A stretch of DNA of 64,000 nucleotides from Candidatus Pantoea formicae (GCF_011752625.1 NZ_VWXD01000013.1:51025-115024); one strand, 5' to 3'; positions 9,759 to 18,200 are shown, counted from the stretch's first letter. Notes: generated by a model from the sequence alone, not told the origin. Made by a program: numbers and translations.

Positions 9759-11009
9759 ATGCACAGTAATGCATTGACCATTTTGCTGTCTGGGAAGAAA
9801 TACCTGCTGTTACAGGGACCGATGGGACCGTTCTTCAATGATGTGGCTGTTTGGCTGGAATCATTGGGGCGTGAAGCCGTGAATGTCGTATTCAACGGTG
9901 GCGATCGGTTTTACTGTCGCCAGCGTGAATATCTGACGTATCAGGAAACCCCAAAAGAGTTTCCCCGTTGGCTGCGCGACACCTATGCCAATTATGACTT
10001 CGATACCATTTTGTGTTTCGGGGATTGCCGTCCATTGCATCAGGCGGCCAGTCGCTGGGCGAAGGCGAAAGGTATCCGTTTCCTGGCATTTGAAGAAGGT
10101 TATTTGCGTCCGCACTTCATTACCGTGGAAGAGGGCGGGGTGAACGCTCATTCCTCATTGCCACGCGACCCTGAATTTTACCGTCAGTTGCCGGAAATGC
10201 CTGCCAGCCATGTCGAACATCTGAAGCCTTCTGCTGCAAAGCGCATTGGACATGCGACCTGGTATTATCTGGTGGGCTGGCGTCATCGCCATGAATTCCA
10301 TAAATATCGCCATCACAAGTCATTCTCACCGTGGTATGAAGCACAGTGCTGGGTCCGCGCTTACTGGCGCAAACAGTTGTATGGCGTAATGCAACGCAAA
10401 GTGTTGCCACGTTTACAGTCTGAACTTGATCAACGCTATTACCTGGCGATCTTGCAGGTTTATAACGATAGTCAGATCCGTAATCACAGCCGCTATGAAG
10501 ACGTGCGTGATTATATTAACGACGTGATGTTTTCGTTTGCGCGTAAAGCGCCAAAGGATAGCCATCTGGTTATCAAGCACCACCCTATGGACCGTGGACA
10601 TCGCCTGTATGGGCCGTTGATTAAACGCTTAGGAAAAGAGTTTGGTGTGAGTGACCGTGTGATCTATGTACATGATCTCCCAATGCCAGAGTTGCTGACT
10701 CATGCCAAAGCGGTGGTCACGATTAACAGTACGGCTGGGATCTCAGCGCTGATTCACAACAAGCCTCTAAAGGTGATGGGCAATGCCCTCTACGACATCA
10801 AAGGATTGACGTATCAAGGGCATTTGCACCAGTTCTGGCAGGCTGGGTTTAAGCCGGATATGAAGCTGTTTAAGCAGTTTAGAGGGTATTTACTAGAAAA
10901 ATCTCAAGTTAATGCCGTTTATTATCATAAAGGGAACGTAAAAGTTAACTCCTATATTGATTTTAGTTCTGTTGATATTAACAAAAAATTAATTACAGAT
11001 GATGCATGA
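9759..11009 (+). CDS. kpsS: First beta-Kdo transferase of capsule lipid anchor, KpsS
   Basis: KpsS adds the first Kdo to lyso-phosphatidylglycerol to prime the capsule linker. Visible motifs include LLLQGPMGPFFNDVA near the N-terminus, FGDCRPLH, FEEGYLRPHFITVEE and the C-terminal HHPMDRGHRLYGPL and INSTAGISALIHNKPL. The ATG at 9759 is preferred over a TTG two codons upstream because it restores the expected N-terminus. The 416 residues exceed the roughly 390 typical of E. coli. The extra C-terminus (from about residue 390) is AT-rich and rich in Asn, Ile and Lys, unlike the rest. It marks where conserved region 1 gives way to variable region 2. Last gene of the region 1 operon; it converges with the region 2 operon, with 10 bp between the stops. 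Confidence 0.93.
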   Translation: MHSNALTILLSGKKYLLLQGPMGPFFNDVAVWLESLGREAVNVVFNGGDRFYCRQREYLTYQETPKEFPRWLRDTYANYDFDTILCFGDCRPLHQAASRWAKAKGIRFLAFEEGYLRPHFITVEEGGVNAHSSLPRDPEFYRQLPEMPASHVEHLKPSAAKRIGHATWYYLVGWRHRHEFHKYRHHKSFSPWYEAQCWVRAYWRKQLYGVMQRKVLPRLQSELDQRYYLAILQVYNDSQIRNHSRYEDVRDYINDVMFSFARKAPKDSHLVIKHHPMDRGHRLYGPLIKRLGKEFGVSDRVIYVHDLPMPELLTHAKAVVTINSTAGISALIHNKPLKVMGNALYDIKGLTYQGHLHQFWQAGFKPDMKLFKQFRGYLLEKSQVNAVYYHKGNVKVNSYIDFSSVDINKKLITDDA

Positions 11010-11019
11010 TGTCTTTTAA

Positions 11020-11616
11020 TTATCTTTCCCATCTGATGTTTCTCTTTACCACTTTTGCTGGGGTGCCAGCAATAATGACATTCTCCTCTGTAAAGGGTTT
11101 GTTCACAAAGGAGGATGCACCTATTACACATCCATTAGGAATTACAGAACCTTTAGATATTATTACTCTTGCAGCAACCCATATATTATTCCCGATAACT
11201 ATTTCACGAGCAGGGTTCACTCTTTCATTAGTTGTTAAGTCATATATTTTGTGAACATCTGTAGATCTTATCTCTATCTCTCGGGAAAACATACAGCTTT
11301 CACCGATTGTAACATTCTCATCTCGACTGAGAATGTAAACACCTTGTGCTGTTGTATTGTTTCCAATTTTAACCGTTCTATTTGAACCAACGATAAGAAT
11401 ATGACCAGTTAATTTTACATTTTCGCCAACTATTAGATTATTATTATTCCCTTTAAAAACAACCTTAAGGTTATTGCAGTAAAAGTTAGAGCCGATATTA
11501 ATAGTGTTTCCCGAAGAGTTTCTCCAGAAGTTGAATTGGTTTTCTCCAACTGCGTTAACTTCTTGAACCGAAATTGTGTTCTCACCCTCATTCCCGGTTA
11601 TTTTAATGTTTTTCAT
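11020..11616 (-). CDS. Hexapeptide-repeat O-acetyltransferase, capsule region 2
   Basis: A 198-residue left-handed beta-helix acyltransferase. Hexapeptide-type repeats run from about residue 35 to 110 (for example VKIGNNTTAQG and VTIGESCMF). The typical C-terminal end follows: IVIGNNIWVAARVIISKGS, then VIAGTPAKVVK, as in the Cat/NodL-like XAT family. The conserved catalytic His of the family probably corresponds to the one in STDVHKIYD (about residue 121). It likely uses acetyl-CoA to O-acetylate the capsule polymer in the cytoplasm; that substrate is inferred from position. Last gene of the minus-strand capsule operon, 52 bp after the glycosyltransferase. Base composition is clearly AT-rich compared with region 1. 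Confidence 0.82.
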   Translation of the reverse strand: MKNIKITGNEGENTISVQEVNAVGENQFNFWRNSSGNTINIGSNFYCNNLKVVFKGNNNNLIVGENVKLTGHILIVGSNRTVKIGNNTTAQGVYILSRDENVTIGESCMFSREIEIRSTDVHKIYDLTTNERVNPAREIVIGNNIWVAARVIISKGSVIPNGCVIGASSFVNKPFTEENVIIAGTPAKVVKRNIRWER

Positions 11617-11668
11617 GACGTCTCGTTAGTGATTGGTTTTTATCTCCCTGGTAATCAGAGATGTTTAT

Positions 11669-12511
11669 TTAATCGAATCTTTTTGAAAGCTGAGAATTAC
11701 AGTATTTAATGTTTTTTTCAGTCCAGTCTTCCAAGGTGTATGGAGAAACAGAAATTTTCTCTGAAGAGTCGAGATATTTTTCACGATTGAGCAAAGAGTT
11801 TTTTAAATGATTAACTAGCTGACGATTATTTTGGCCAGTTTTAACCGTAGGCCATCGCCCAAATGGGAACCATCTAGGAGTTGTCACTACTGACTTCCCA
11901 CAGGCGCAAGCTTCATAGACGCTTAAAGGCACTCCAGGGCTAATTGAGGCCGTAAATAATACATCAATTCGACTATAATCATCAGGACCGGCCGATCTTT
12001 TTTCGTACACACCCAAATCTTCTATGTGTTCTAATCCTCGGCCGATCATCAAAACATCAAAGTCTAATTCTTTCTTAGTGGCTAAGACTACTTTTTTAAA
12101 TGTTGATGAGCCTTTCCAACCTAATTTGTTTTCACCGCAAAAAAAACCGACAGTGGGACGTTCAGGGATTGTTTTAAAGGGTTTTATTTCAGAACGCGTA
12201 CCAATCGGAACAGTAATTGAATTTCCATTGAAGCCACTGCGTTTCCATAGCCATTCCTGCATTGGATGAGTAAAGATCACACCCAATGAGGCATTAAACA
12301 AATGAATATCATGTGGTTCCATATTATGCACTTGAACAATAGTTCTGGTAATATCAGGAGATAATTTCAACTCTGAAGATCTTATACATAACCAAATATC
12401 CGCTTTTTTTAAAGGGTTAGTTGATGGTGTGCATCCATATGTAGTGAACTTCTCTTTTAGATCATTAAACAGCCAACCTTTGTTTTGGCAATAGACATTA
12501 ATTAGATGCAT
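11669..12511 (-). CDS. GT-B fold glycosyltransferase-like protein, capsule region 2
   Basis: A 280-residue cytoplasmic protein, short for a GT4-type enzyme. The recognisable part is the C-terminal nucleotide-binding half: VGFFCGENKLGWKGS (about residue 120) resembles the GxxxxxKG donor-site loop, and ISPGVPLSVYEACACGKSVV (about 190-209) is the E-x7-E-like acceptor/donor motif of GT-B enzymes. It may transfer the non-Kdo sugar of the capsule repeat; donor and acceptor cannot be read from sequence. Its start overlaps the end of the KpsC-like gene by 14 bp, so the two are probably co-translated. AT-rich like its neighbours. Confidence 0.7.
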   Translation of the reverse strand: MHLINVYCQNKGWLFNDLKEKFTTYGCTPSTNPLKKADIWLCIRSSELKLSPDITRTIVQVHNMEPHDIHLFNASLGVIFTHPMQEWLWKRSGFNGNSITVPIGTRSEIKPFKTIPERPTVGFFCGENKLGWKGSSTFKKVVLATKKELDFDVLMIGRGLEHIEDLGVYEKRSAGPDDYSRIDVLFTASISPGVPLSVYEACACGKSVVTTPRWFPFGRWPTVKTGQNNRQLVNHLKNSLLNREKYLDSSEKISVSPYTLEDWTEKNIKYCNSQLSKRFD

Positions 12512-14828
12512 TTTTTATCTTCATCACTTCTATTAGTTGATTGTCAATTTTTCTTGATAACATAGAAATGGATTTTTCTAGTGAATGGATATGTTCTCTT
12601 AACGACAAGAGTTCATTTGTTTTATCACTAAGGCTGTCTGTAATAGAGTTCTCATTGGTTTTCTCATTTGCGACAATAACATCACCATCCGAATTTAAAG
12701 ATTTTATTTTTTTCATCTCACTGAGAAACTTCAACGCTTCTTCTGGTGAAATGTACTTTCTATAAATAGGATCGAAGTATTTTGGGTACACTATGTAAGA
12801 ACCGGCAAAAAGCTCATCGATAGTTAATTTTCTTGTTCTTCTTGAATTTTCTTGTCGATCATCAGTTAGGCCCCAGCCAGAATAAAATGGGCAGCCTAGA
12901 GTGGTTACATGAATACCTCTAATTAGAGCTTCAAAGCCTGCCAGTGAGGATATGGTATAAACATGGTCAATGGTTTCCAGTGCTTGTGAAAGTGGAAAGT
13001 CATTGGTAATGATGCTGCAAATATTTTTAACATCTGATGGGTTTGATTGATATTTTCTAAACCCGCTAAGAACATCGGGATGTGGTTTGTAAAGAATTTG
13101 AGCCTCTGGATTCTCAATTCTTGCGATCATCACAATATCGTTGTTAGTATATTTAATCTTAGAACCATACTCAATCGAAGCATCATCTTCGACTTGACCA
13201 ATGACGAGAATTCTTTTTCTATCTTTCACTCCATATATTTTACTAATATCAATCTTTTCAGAGTTGTTATATTTGCTTATGCCAGATTCTATTAATTCTT
13301 TTTTGAACGCTTTAGCTCTTTCAATTAGTCCATCATCAAAAATATTGTTTTGAAGGATGTTTTCAAGATCTGATTCTTCGCGAGCATTGAAGTATAAAGT
13401 TCTGGAATCAAAGTTTAATGATAGCGGTGCTGTATGAGAGGCTCCAAGTCCTAGTGAACGAATGAAACCATCTTCAATGTATGTTTTTTTAACATTTATT
13501 TTCAAGAAGTCAGGATGTACCTTCATTCCCCATATCATTATTTCAGCATTCTTAGTGTTATTTATTTTTTTTATCCAGATGTCTCGGCTTGCTTTATCTT
13601 TTAATTTGAATGGAATGAAAACAAATTTTCTATCAGGGAACCAACTTTTAAGAATTGGTCTTTTCCAGTCATTAATGTGGAAGCCATAAATAGTAATTTC
13701 GTTGTCAGAAATTATTGGGAGGGTTTCTTTTTGTTTTAAAGATTGCTTCTGACCAATTAAGATATCCAATGATTCTTCAGGAGTGATATATTTTTTGTAA
13801 ATTGGATCAAAGTATTTAGGGTAAATTATATAGGCTGCCGCAAATACCTCATCAAGGGTTAGTTTCCTAACCCTTCTTTCATTGGTTTGCCTGTCATCCG
13901 TTAATCCCCATCCGGAGTAAAATGGGCAACCTAATGTTGTTACATGTATTCCACGCATCAATGCTTCAAACCCAGCCAGGGATGAGATGGTGTAAACATG
14001 GTCAACCGTCTGTAAAGCTTGATTTAAAGGAAAATCTTCCATAATAACTTGGCAGATATCCTTAACATTTTCAGGATTAGAGTTGAATTTTCTAAATCCA
14101 TTTATAACATCAGGATGAGGTTTATATATAATCTGAGCTTCAGGGTTCTCAAGATGAGCAATGGTTACAATGTCATTGTTAGTATATCTTCTTAAAGAAC
14201 CATATTTGATTGATGCATCATCTTCTACCTGTCCAATAATAAGGATTCTTTTTTTATTTTTAGGTCCGTAAATTTTATCAATATCTATGTTTTGAGAGTT
14301 GTTATACTTACTGATTCCAAGTTCGAGTAGTTTTTCTCTCATATTTCGAGCTCGATTGACTAATTCATCATCGAATTCATAAGTATTTAATAAATGCTCA
14401 AGATCCGAAGGTTCTTTTGAATTAAAATACAAGGTTCTTGAGTCAAAGTTGAGTGATAAAGGAGGTGTGTGTGACGCGCCTAGACCAATAGAACGGATAA
14501 AACCATCTTCAACGAAAGTTTTTTTAATATTTAACGCTGAAAATCGCTCGGGTAAATTCATTCCCCAGATTAATAGTTCTGAGTTCTTAGAGTTAGTTAT
14601 TCTTTTTACCCAGCTTTCTATCTGTTGTTTTGTTTTGAGATTAAAAGGTACATATACGATTTTTTTTTCTGGAAACCAGGATTCTATAATTGGTCTTTTC
14701 CATTCATTTATGTGAAAAGCATATGTGATTTCTTCATTTTTCAAAGCATTTTTCAGTTTTTTATTTTCAATGGCATCCGCAAAAAACATAGTGGGATTTT
14801 TTAACAGCTTTCTCGCTTTTTTATACAT
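12498..14828 (-). CDS. KpsC-like protein with two tandem Kdo-transferase modules
   Basis: A 776-residue protein made of two very similar modules with a period of about 345 residues (about 35-360 and 379-705). Each module has FHIN(E/D)WKRPI, EDGFIRS(I/L)GLGASHT, RTLYFN, ISKYNNS, IGQVEDDASI, YKPHPDV, SSLAGFEAL and CPFYSGWGLTDDR in the same order. These motifs are those of KpsC, and the VEDDAS and KPHPD forms match the C-terminal rather than the N-terminal KpsC module. The tail (about 725-776) is a predicted coiled coil. By family, the modules should be retaining beta-Kdo transferases; a role in polymerising a Kdo-containing repeat is inference. It is not the linker enzyme, because kpsC is intact at 7686-9713. 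AT-rich, with a 14-bp overlap to the next gene. Confidence 0.82.
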   Translation of the reverse strand: MYKKARKLLKNPTMFFADAIENKKLKNALKNEEITYAFHINEWKRPIIESWFPEKKIVYVPFNLKTKQQIESWVKRITNSKNSELLIWGMNLPERFSALNIKKTFVEDGFIRSIGLGASHTPPLSLNFDSRTLYFNSKEPSDLEHLLNTYEFDDELVNRARNMREKLLELGISKYNNSQNIDIDKIYGPKNKKRILIIGQVEDDASIKYGSLRRYTNNDIVTIAHLENPEAQIIYKPHPDVINGFRKFNSNPENVKDICQVIMEDFPLNQALQTVDHVYTISSLAGFEALMRGIHVTTLGCPFYSGWGLTDDRQTNERRVRKLTLDEVFAAAYIIYPKYFDPIYKKYITPEESLDILIGQKQSLKQKETLPIISDNEITIYGFHINDWKRPILKSWFPDRKFVFIPFKLKDKASRDIWIKKINNTKNAEIMIWGMKVHPDFLKINVKKTYIEDGFIRSLGLGASHTAPLSLNFDSRTLYFNAREESDLENILQNNIFDDGLIERAKAFKKELIESGISKYNNSEKIDISKIYGVKDRKRILVIGQVEDDASIEYGSKIKYTNNDIVMIARIENPEAQILYKPHPDVLSGFRKYQSNPSDVKNICSIITNDFPLSQALETIDHVYTISSLAGFEALIRGIHVTTLGCPFYSGWGLTDDRQENSRRTRKLTIDELFAGSYIVYPKYFDPIYRKYISPEEALKFLSEMKKIKSLNSDGDVIVANEKTNENSITDSLSDKTNELLSLREHIHSLEKSISMLSRKIDNQLIEVMKIKNASN

Positions 14829-14880
14829 TTTATTTACTCATGTTGGATGTTTGATTTTTTTTTTTGAGAATTTATGGAAG

Positions 14881-15840
14881 TTAATGGTTGGTGTTTTTAG
14901 TTATTAGATTATTAATTCCATTGTCAATGATAGGCCTCTCGACTGAAATGAATTTATTGTTGCTAACGTTATTGTTGTCAGCGTAGTCTGGGAAGAACCT
15001 GCCTAAACCATCAACTGAACTATCTCCACAATCCATATGTTCCAAATTTTTGTTTTTTCTTGATGCTAGCCAGACTCCAACTTTTTCATCTTTGAATACG
15101 TTGTTTTGTATGCGATTGAAATCTGAATGCATTTTCCTAATTTCTTGATTTCCTGAATGAATTCTTTCACTACAGTTTTTGTATAAAAATACTCCACCCA
15201 GCCCATTTCTTATGAATGTATTAAAAGCTATCGTGTTTTTCTGAGAAGAGTCGATGGCAATTGCTTCTCTCCTGGGTTTTCCATTTAAAAATCCATTTTT
15301 TGTAAAGGTGTTGTTGATTATCAGGTTTCGAATTGAGTCATGTTCAATATATATTCCGGTTGCACCAGAGCCTGAAATTAGAGAGTCTTTAACAGTTATG
15401 TTCGACGTGAAATCATCTAAGTAAATTCCATTTTTACCCGAGTTAGTTACAACTACATTTTCAATAGATATATTATGAGGTGTTCGTAAATATCTGTCAG
15501 GTTGATTAGTTTTTTTAGTGTCAGGACCAAGCCATGATACTCTTATTGCCGAATCTTGAGCTGAATCTATTTTGCAATTTTTAATCAAGATATTGCTTGT
15601 TTTCTTTCCATTGGAACTAACTGTAATACCATCTTTAAAGCCATTAGCATTTATTGTTGCTCCATTGCAATCAAGAGTAGTATCACTTTGGGTGATCAAA
15701 ATGCTTGTATTGTAAGTGCATTGTCTGTTTAGCCGCACATTCCCCGATACATCTTCTTTTAGAAAACATGCTTGTTCTGCGTTTACACTACCAACACATA
15801 AAAATAATAATGCTGATAATGATTTTTTATTGAAACTCAT
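14881..15840 (-). CDS. Secreted right-handed parallel beta-helix protein, capsule region 2
   Basis: A 319-residue protein with a clear signal peptide (MSFNKKSLSALLFLCVGSVNA, cleavage about residue 21) and then PbH1-type repeats rich in Asn, Ile and Gly (about 40-310), for example TTLDCNGATI, NILIKNCKID and NGIYLDDFTSNITVKDSLIS. The fold is that of polysaccharide lyases, C5-epimerases and tailspike-like hydrolases, so a periplasmic role in trimming, modifying or binding capsule is likely but unproven. Six Cys residues in the mature part could form disulfides. A good ribosome site (TGAGG) precedes the ATG. It lies directly after kpsT (7 bp) and 52 bp before the KpsC-like gene, within one operon. 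No catalytic triad could be assigned by eye. Confidence 0.75.
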   Translation of the reverse strand: MSFNKKSLSALLFLCVGSVNAEQACFLKEDVSGNVRLNRQCTYNTSILITQSDTTLDCNGATINANGFKDGITVSSNGKKTSNILIKNCKIDSAQDSAIRVSWLGPDTKKTNQPDRYLRTPHNISIENVVVTNSGKNGIYLDDFTSNITVKDSLISGSGATGIYIEHDSIRNLIINNTFTKNGFLNGKPRREAIAIDSSQKNTIAFNTFIRNGLGGVFLYKNCSERIHSGNQEIRKMHSDFNRIQNNVFKDEKVGVWLASRKNKNLEHMDCGDSSVDGLGRFFPDYADNNNVSNNKFISVERPIIDNGINNLITKNTNH

Positions 15841-15847
15841 TTTTACC

Positions 15848-16549
15848 TCAGCGTTGTTTTATTGAAGAGTAATCTGCGGGGCTATTGATCATTTCATCTT
15901 TAAGATAGTTATCTATAGCATCATCAATTTTATTATAATAAGTGACTTCATTTTCGCGGCCTATATAAATTGAAGCATCGCAAAATTCTTTCAATGATTT
16001 AAGACTATGAGAAACCATGATGAAATTTGATTCTAAATGACGGGATTTGAATAATTCAGAACATTTTTTTTTGAAGTTTGCGTCCCCTACTGCAGTTACC
16101 TCATCTACCAAATAATAATCAAAATTAAATGCCATGCTTAGACCAAAACCTAATCTTGATTTCATTCCAGATGAATATGTTTTAATCGGCATGTCAAAAT
16201 ACTTGCCAAGCTCTGCAAAATTTTCTACAAAATCTACTTTGTGCTTTAATTCATCATTTTTCGAATATAATCGTGCAACAAACTTTACGTTCTCACGCCC
16301 AGTAAGACTGCCCTGAAAACCGCCAGAAAGCCCTACAGGCCAAGATATGGATTTTTGAGTTGAAATTTTTCCCTTATCAGGAATGTCAATCCCTCCAATC
16401 ATGCGTAATAACGTTGATTTTCCTGCGCCATTACGGCCTATCAATGCAATGCTTTTATCTGAAGGTATTTCAATGTTCAAGTTTTTAAATACAAAATGCC
16501 TTCCATTTGGGGTTTTATAAGATTTAGTTAAGTCTTCAATTTTTATCAT
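15848..16549 (-). CDS. kpsT: Capsule export ATP-binding protein KpsT
   Basis: KpsT is the ATPase of the KpsMT exporter that moves finished capsule across the inner membrane. The 233 residues include Walker A IGRNGAGKSTLLRM (about 36-49), the family-typical signature region KTYSSGMKSRLGFGL (about 133-147), Walker B YYLVDEVTAVGD (about 158-169) and a switch His (MVSHS). It is slightly longer than E. coli KpsT (about 220), mostly at the C-terminus. The start codon overlaps the stop of kpsM by 4 bp (ATGA). Confidence 0.94.
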   Translation of the reverse strand: MIKIEDLTKSYKTPNGRHFVFKNLNIEIPSDKSIALIGRNGAGKSTLLRMIGGIDIPDKGKISTQKSISWPVGLSGGFQGSLTGRENVKFVARLYSKNDELKHKVDFVENFAELGKYFDMPIKTYSSGMKSRLGFGLSMAFNFDYYLVDEVTAVGDANFKKKCSELFKSRHLESNFIMVSHSLKSLKEFCDASIYIGRENEVTYYNKIDDAIDNYLKDEMINSPADYSSIKQR

Positions 16550-17322
16550 GATCTCAACATCTCTTTTTCACGATTTTGATACAAAGATAAAGATAAAAAT
16601 AAAGTGGCCAGCGTACATATGAACAAATATTGCAAGCTTACACCATCACTTACATATCCTGTAACTACAGCCTCTCGACTTAGTTCAACAGCATGTACTA
16701 TTGGGTTCCAAAGAAAGAATGACCAGTATTCTTTAGGGATTGAGTGTAATGGAAACATTATGCATGAAATAAAATAGAGAGGTTTTAAAATGATAGGGAG
16801 GAATCGCTGAGTCTCTGGTATTGTTTTTCCTGCAACCATGAATATTATGCCTACGCTTCCAGAAAAAATTATCAAAAGTAACCATGCGAATATTAATTGA
16901 AGTAAATTTGTTACTATGACATTTTCTCCTGAGAGCGTTAGTGTAATCATGAGTAGTATATAAACAGCTGCGTATATAACTGACTCTAAAGCAACTCGTG
17001 CAATAATCGTGTCTATTGGTTTTATAGGCCGGTAATTAAATAGACCTTGGTTCGATTCTATGGCGCTAATCGAGCGTTTACTAATATTGCTAAATAGAAA
17101 ATATGGTACAATCCCATTAATTAAAAATACTGGGAATGATATGTCTGGCATTGTTCGGTGCATCACATATCCAAAAATGGTTAGCAATATCAATAAATGC
17201 GCAGCCGGTTCCAGTATCGCCCAAAAATAACCCAGCCGATATTTACCAAATCGTGTTCGTATTTCACGGAGGAACAGCGCCTTTACGGCAGCTTGCTGGA
17301 CTTCAAATCCACTTCTGGCCAT
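16546..17322 (-). CDS. kpsM: Capsule export permease KpsM
   Basis: KpsM is the six-helix ABC-2 permease that forms the inner-membrane channel for group 2 capsule. The 258 residues equal E. coli KpsM in length, and the N-terminus (MARSGFEVQ, then REIRTRFGKYRLGYFWAILE) is nearly identical to it. Hydrophobic helices are visible at about 35-52, 65-82, 110-128, 140-163, 175-195 and 230-250. It is the first gene of the region 3/region 2 operon and is preceded by the JUMPstart/ops leader 37 bp upstream. Sequence is more AT-rich than region 1. Confidence 0.95.
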   Translation of the reverse strand: MARSGFEVQQAAVKALFLREIRTRFGKYRLGYFWAILEPAAHLLILLTIFGYVMHRTMPDISFPVFLINGIVPYFLFSNISKRSISAIESNQGLFNYRPIKPIDTIIARVALESVIYAAVYILLMITLTLSGENVIVTNLLQLIFAWLLLIIFSGSVGIIFMVAGKTIPETQRFLPIILKPLYFISCIMFPLHSIPKEYWSFFLWNPIVHAVELSREAVVTGYVSDGVSLQYLFICTLATLFLSLSLYQNREKEMLRS

Positions 17323-17358
17323 TTATGAAACTCGTAATTTTAAGGAGGATTTTTTTTA

Positions 17359-17395
17359 ATGCTACCGCCCTTGGCTTAACAGCAACCAATGCGCT
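17359..17395 (-). promoter_or_regulatory. JUMPstart element with ops (RfaH loading site)
   Basis: On the minus strand, 17395 to 17359 reads as a close match to the 39-bp JUMPstart consensus found before polysaccharide operons. It ends in the ops core GGCGGTAGCAT (17369-17359). In E. coli, ops pauses RNA polymerase and recruits RfaH, which suppresses Rho-dependent termination in long operons. Its position, 37 bp before kpsM and reading into kpsM-kpsT-region 2, fits that role for the AT-rich operon of about 6.3 kb downstream. Confidence 0.93.
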
Positions 17396-17983
17396 GGGGC
17401 ACTACGGATGTCATAGGGGAGAGGAGGGTGTTTCAGACGAGGGTGCTGAAAGTCTCAGCGAGTTACACGTAAGAAGCAGGTTGGTAGATCCAGCTAATAC
17501 GAGAAAGAAGTGGTGCCAGTGTGTACATTCAGATGGTTTCTAATTGAAATTATTGTGGTCTGAACGAACAGCGATTCCCTGCAAGTCTGTAAGAATTTTC
17601 CCTAAATTTTCGCGACAACGTTACAGAGCATGTCCGGATATTCCTAAACGTTTTGCTCTATCAATAATCTGTTAACGATATGTAAGGGCTATTAATATGA
17701 TCAGTAACAGGTTTTTTCCGTAACACCATAATAACAATGATTTTTTTAGGTCACTTACAAGACGCTTTATTGCCCACATTGTTTAAGCGAACAACTCAGT
17801 TAATTTTAGAAAGATAAAGCGTAAAAAAGCGAAACGCTTAAGCATTGAAGGAAGCTTCAGCATGGCTCGATACAAGAAGTGACCCGTGGTGAGTTGTTCG
17901 ATTTATCAAACAATTTTAAGCAGGTAAGCGATCAACTCGTCCATTGCAGAACCCCAAAATCTCCGCAATAATTACGCCCAACA
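17396..17983 (-). promoter_or_regulatory. Untranslated leader/promoter region upstream of kpsM
   Basis: About 590 bp between the JUMPstart element and an opposing terminator hold no convincing gene. In E. coli the region 3 promoter PR3 lies about 740 bp before kpsM, leaving a long RfaH-dependent leader, so the kpsM promoter is expected here on the minus strand. Parts of the stretch (17640-17860) are AT-rich, with several TATAAT-like words, but no clear -35/-10 pair could be assigned. Confidence 0.4.
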
Positions 17984-18028
17984 AATCCCTTCCTCGTCGG
18001 GCCTAACGACGCGGAGGGGATTTTTTTT
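17984..18028 (+). terminator. Rho-independent terminator with no visible upstream gene
   Basis: AATCCCTTCC pairs with GGAGGGGATT (one G-T wobble), extended inward by TCGTCG/CGACGC, followed by eight Ts. It points rightwards, but no plus-strand gene precedes it in the 660 bp after kpsM. It may end an unannotated small RNA or be left over from a gene lost when the capsule locus took its place. Confidence 0.75.
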
Positions 18029-18031
18029 ATC

Positions 18032-18158
18032 TATACCCGTCATAATTCATGCTGCATGTGCGTTGACTGCGCTCAATCTCCCGAATCTCTTACTAAAGTA
18101 AGCTCATCGGGCTTCATGGGTTTGCCGCCTTCCTGCAACATGAATTAGTTAGGGTAAA
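18032..18158. repeat. About 127-bp imperfect palindromic intergenic repeat
   Basis: The outer arms TACCCGTCATAATTCATGCTGCA and TGCAACATGAATTAGTTAGGGTA are near-perfect inverse complements, and the centre CCCGA...CTTACTAAAGTAAG...TCGGG forms a second inverted repeat. The whole can fold as a cruciform or long hairpin. This resembles the dispersed ERIC-like palindromes common between genes in Erwinia, Pantoea and Serratia; the family name was not confirmed. It lies 42 bp before speB and would be in its transcribed leader or promoter. Confidence 0.8.
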
Positions 18159-18200
18159 ACTTAGTGGCTTACCGACTCACGGATCTAAAGAGGACAAGTT

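Noticed and set aside
11006..11254. Short plus-strand ORF after kpsS
   Set aside because: Antisense to the hexapeptide acetyltransferase and without its own ribosome site or motif.
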